The position numbers and the translations under genes were made by a program. Below, one piece after another: positions 63,110 to 64,000 of a stretch of 64,000 nucleotides of DNA. The stretch is taken from assembly GCA_039972875.1 (NCBI GenBank), contig JBDWMA010000021.1:12519-76518 (forward strand), read 5' to 3'. The notes beneath the pieces were generated by a model that ran no database searches, was not told the origin of the DNA, and worked only from the letters and a program-made list of their open reading frames with translations. Every line of letters begins with the position of its first letter. Position 1 is the stretch's first letter. The DNA comes from Pseudoruegeria sp039972875 (lineage in GTDB: Bacteria > Pseudomonadota > Alphaproteobacteria > Rhodobacterales > Rhodobacteraceae).

Positions 63110-64000
63110 ATGGCCAGTATACGTTTTAGCGAAGATACGGGATTGCCAACCGTTTCTCTTGAGTACGGTGACTACAGTGAAGACATTGATTATAGTCTCA
63201 ATTCACAATTGAGCCTATAAGATTTACCCAAAAGTCCTATAACCCCATTTTCCTATTTAGAACCCACTCTCATTGCTGCTCATGCTTTAGAAAAATATGG
63301 AAACGGAACTTCTTTTGGCTCGACGGTTTCAGAAGTTCACATCGGTCTCGAAACAAAGCTCAGTCTGCTACAAGAGGACTATGAGCAAGCAAAAGTATTT
63401 GCGGAGGGTCTGTTAACAGGAGAAGATTTAGAAACGCGTCTTATTGAAACCGCGCATAGTTACTATAATCTCGTTTCTTTTGCTGTATTAGAGGCAAATG
63501 CAGCATTAAAAGGGAGTTATTTAGAAGAATACTTTACTGGATCACTATCCACTTATTATGTAGATTCCGAAGGTAATATTCAGCCATATTCTTTCGAGGA
63601 CGGCGATCCCGGGGACAATATTCCTGGGGATGGCGTGGCATACGATTATACTAATGGAACTTATGAACCCATAAACGTAGACGATGGAACATCCGCACCG
63701 ACGGACAGTCGAAGACCTCCGCCCCGGCCTGAGGATTTGGGTGAAGATGGTCTTTTTGGCGACCGGGACGGAGACGGAACTCCAAATTTTGTAGACTTTG
63801 ACGACGGGGAAGGTTGGCTTGATACGAATAAACCCATCATTCTAGACCTTGATAACGACGGTATCGAAATTGAGGTTGGTGGGACGACGTATTTCGATTG
63901 GGACGACGATGGGTTTAAAGAAGCCGGAAATTGGGCTTCTGCGGACGATGGTTTTCTGGTTATAGATCTGGACGAAAATGGCAACATTGGTAGCGGTGAT
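63110..64000 (+). pseudogene. calcium-binding RTX-like protein, 5' part, with one in-frame stop at codon 37
   Basis: ATG 63110 with AAGGA upstream begins MASIRFSEDTGLPTVSLEYG. TAA at 63218-63220 is in the same frame, after which the frame stays open for 260 codons to the window edge with no ATG to restart. The later part holds acidic calcium-binding repeats: GDRDGDGTPNFVDFDDG, then LDLDNDGIEIEVGG, FDWDDDGFKEAG and ADDGFLVIDLDENGN, typical of the haemolysin-type calcium-binding related domain of large secreted proteins. The single stop suggests a recent point mutation, a sequencing error or recoding. The gene continues beyond the window. Confidence 0.75.

Noticed and set aside
63218..63220. 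Stop-codon recoding as selenocysteine or pyrrolysine
   Set aside because: These use TGA and TAG; the codon here is TAA, so a mutation or error is more likely.
63661..63987. A 108-codon Ser/Pro-rich minus-strand frame
   Set aside because: It is the complement of acidic calcium-binding repeats on the plus strand.
1..64000. CRISPR arrays, tRNA or rRNA genes, riboswitches
   Set aside because: No regularly spaced repeats and no tRNA or rRNA sequences were recognised; riboswitches were looked for only by eye in the 5' regions.

Overview
The window looks like a chromosomal segment of a marine alphaproteobacterium of the Rhodobacteraceae (Roseobacter group). The reasons are the red-type form I RuBisCO with CbbX, the TTT, RND and sugar ABC systems with Rhodobacteraceae-like proteins, the moderate GC content and the dense operons with many ATGA/GTGA start-stop overlaps. 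The assignment is inferred from protein character; no database search was possible. No rRNA, tRNA or CRISPR array was seen.

Region 1 (1-9.4 kb) is a carboxylate-uptake and catabolism locus. On the minus strand are an IclR regulator, a class III aminotransferase and an MBL-fold hydrolase. Divergent from them are a tripartite tricarboxylate transporter (tctC-tctB-tctA), an aldehyde dehydrogenase and a Tm-1-like ATP-binding protein. A 17-bp inverted repeat lies between the two arms. Region 2 (9.4-14.1 kb) is the homogentisate branch of tyrosine/phenylalanine breakdown: a divergent MarR regulator, hmgA, maiA, fahA and an MBL-fold protein with a changed metal motif. A poorly coding stretch that looks decayed follows (14.1-14.9 kb). 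Region 3 (14.9-21.4 kb) holds a two-gene RND efflux system, then a short-chain dehydrogenase plus a carboxymuconolactone-decarboxylase-like gene divergent from a LysR regulator.

Region 4 (21.5-36.0 kb) is a very complete Calvin-Benson-Bassham operon under divergent cbbR: cbbF, cbbP, cbbT, gap, pgk, cbbA, cbbL, cbbS, cbbX, tpiA, rpe, a phosphoglycolate phosphatase, cbbY and a CoxG-like gene. Only ribose-5-phosphate isomerase is missing from the full cycle. An intergenic hairpin follows cbbS and another ends the operon. Region 5 (36.4-40.7 kb) is a four-gene operon of a cation/proton antiporter, a Rieske-glutamate-synthase-like fusion, a TrkA_C membrane protein and NAD(P)HX epimerase.

Region 6 (40.7-50.6 kb) encodes a complete non-phosphorylative L-fucose pathway. 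On the minus strand are a GntR regulator, fucose dehydrogenase (AKR), FucU mutarotase and fuconolactonase. On the plus strand are a UxaA-type dehydratase, an SDR, an ABC importer and a FAH-family hydrolase. Region 7 (51.5-57.3 kb) is a second sugar locus: a TIM-barrel isomerase, an inositol-like ABC importer with a single-domain ATPase, an IolB-like protein and a XylB-like dehydrogenase, with a 22-bp perfect LacI-type palindrome upstream.

Region 8 (57.4-64 kb) is accessory. A nearly intact IS66 element sits in the terminator T-tract of region 7 and abuts a deleted IS6-type transposase. Beyond it lies AT-rich DNA with small membrane proteins, a decayed Hint (hedgehog/intein) domain gene, a cysteine-rich membrane protein and the 5' part of a calcium-binding RTX-like gene broken by one in-frame stop codon.
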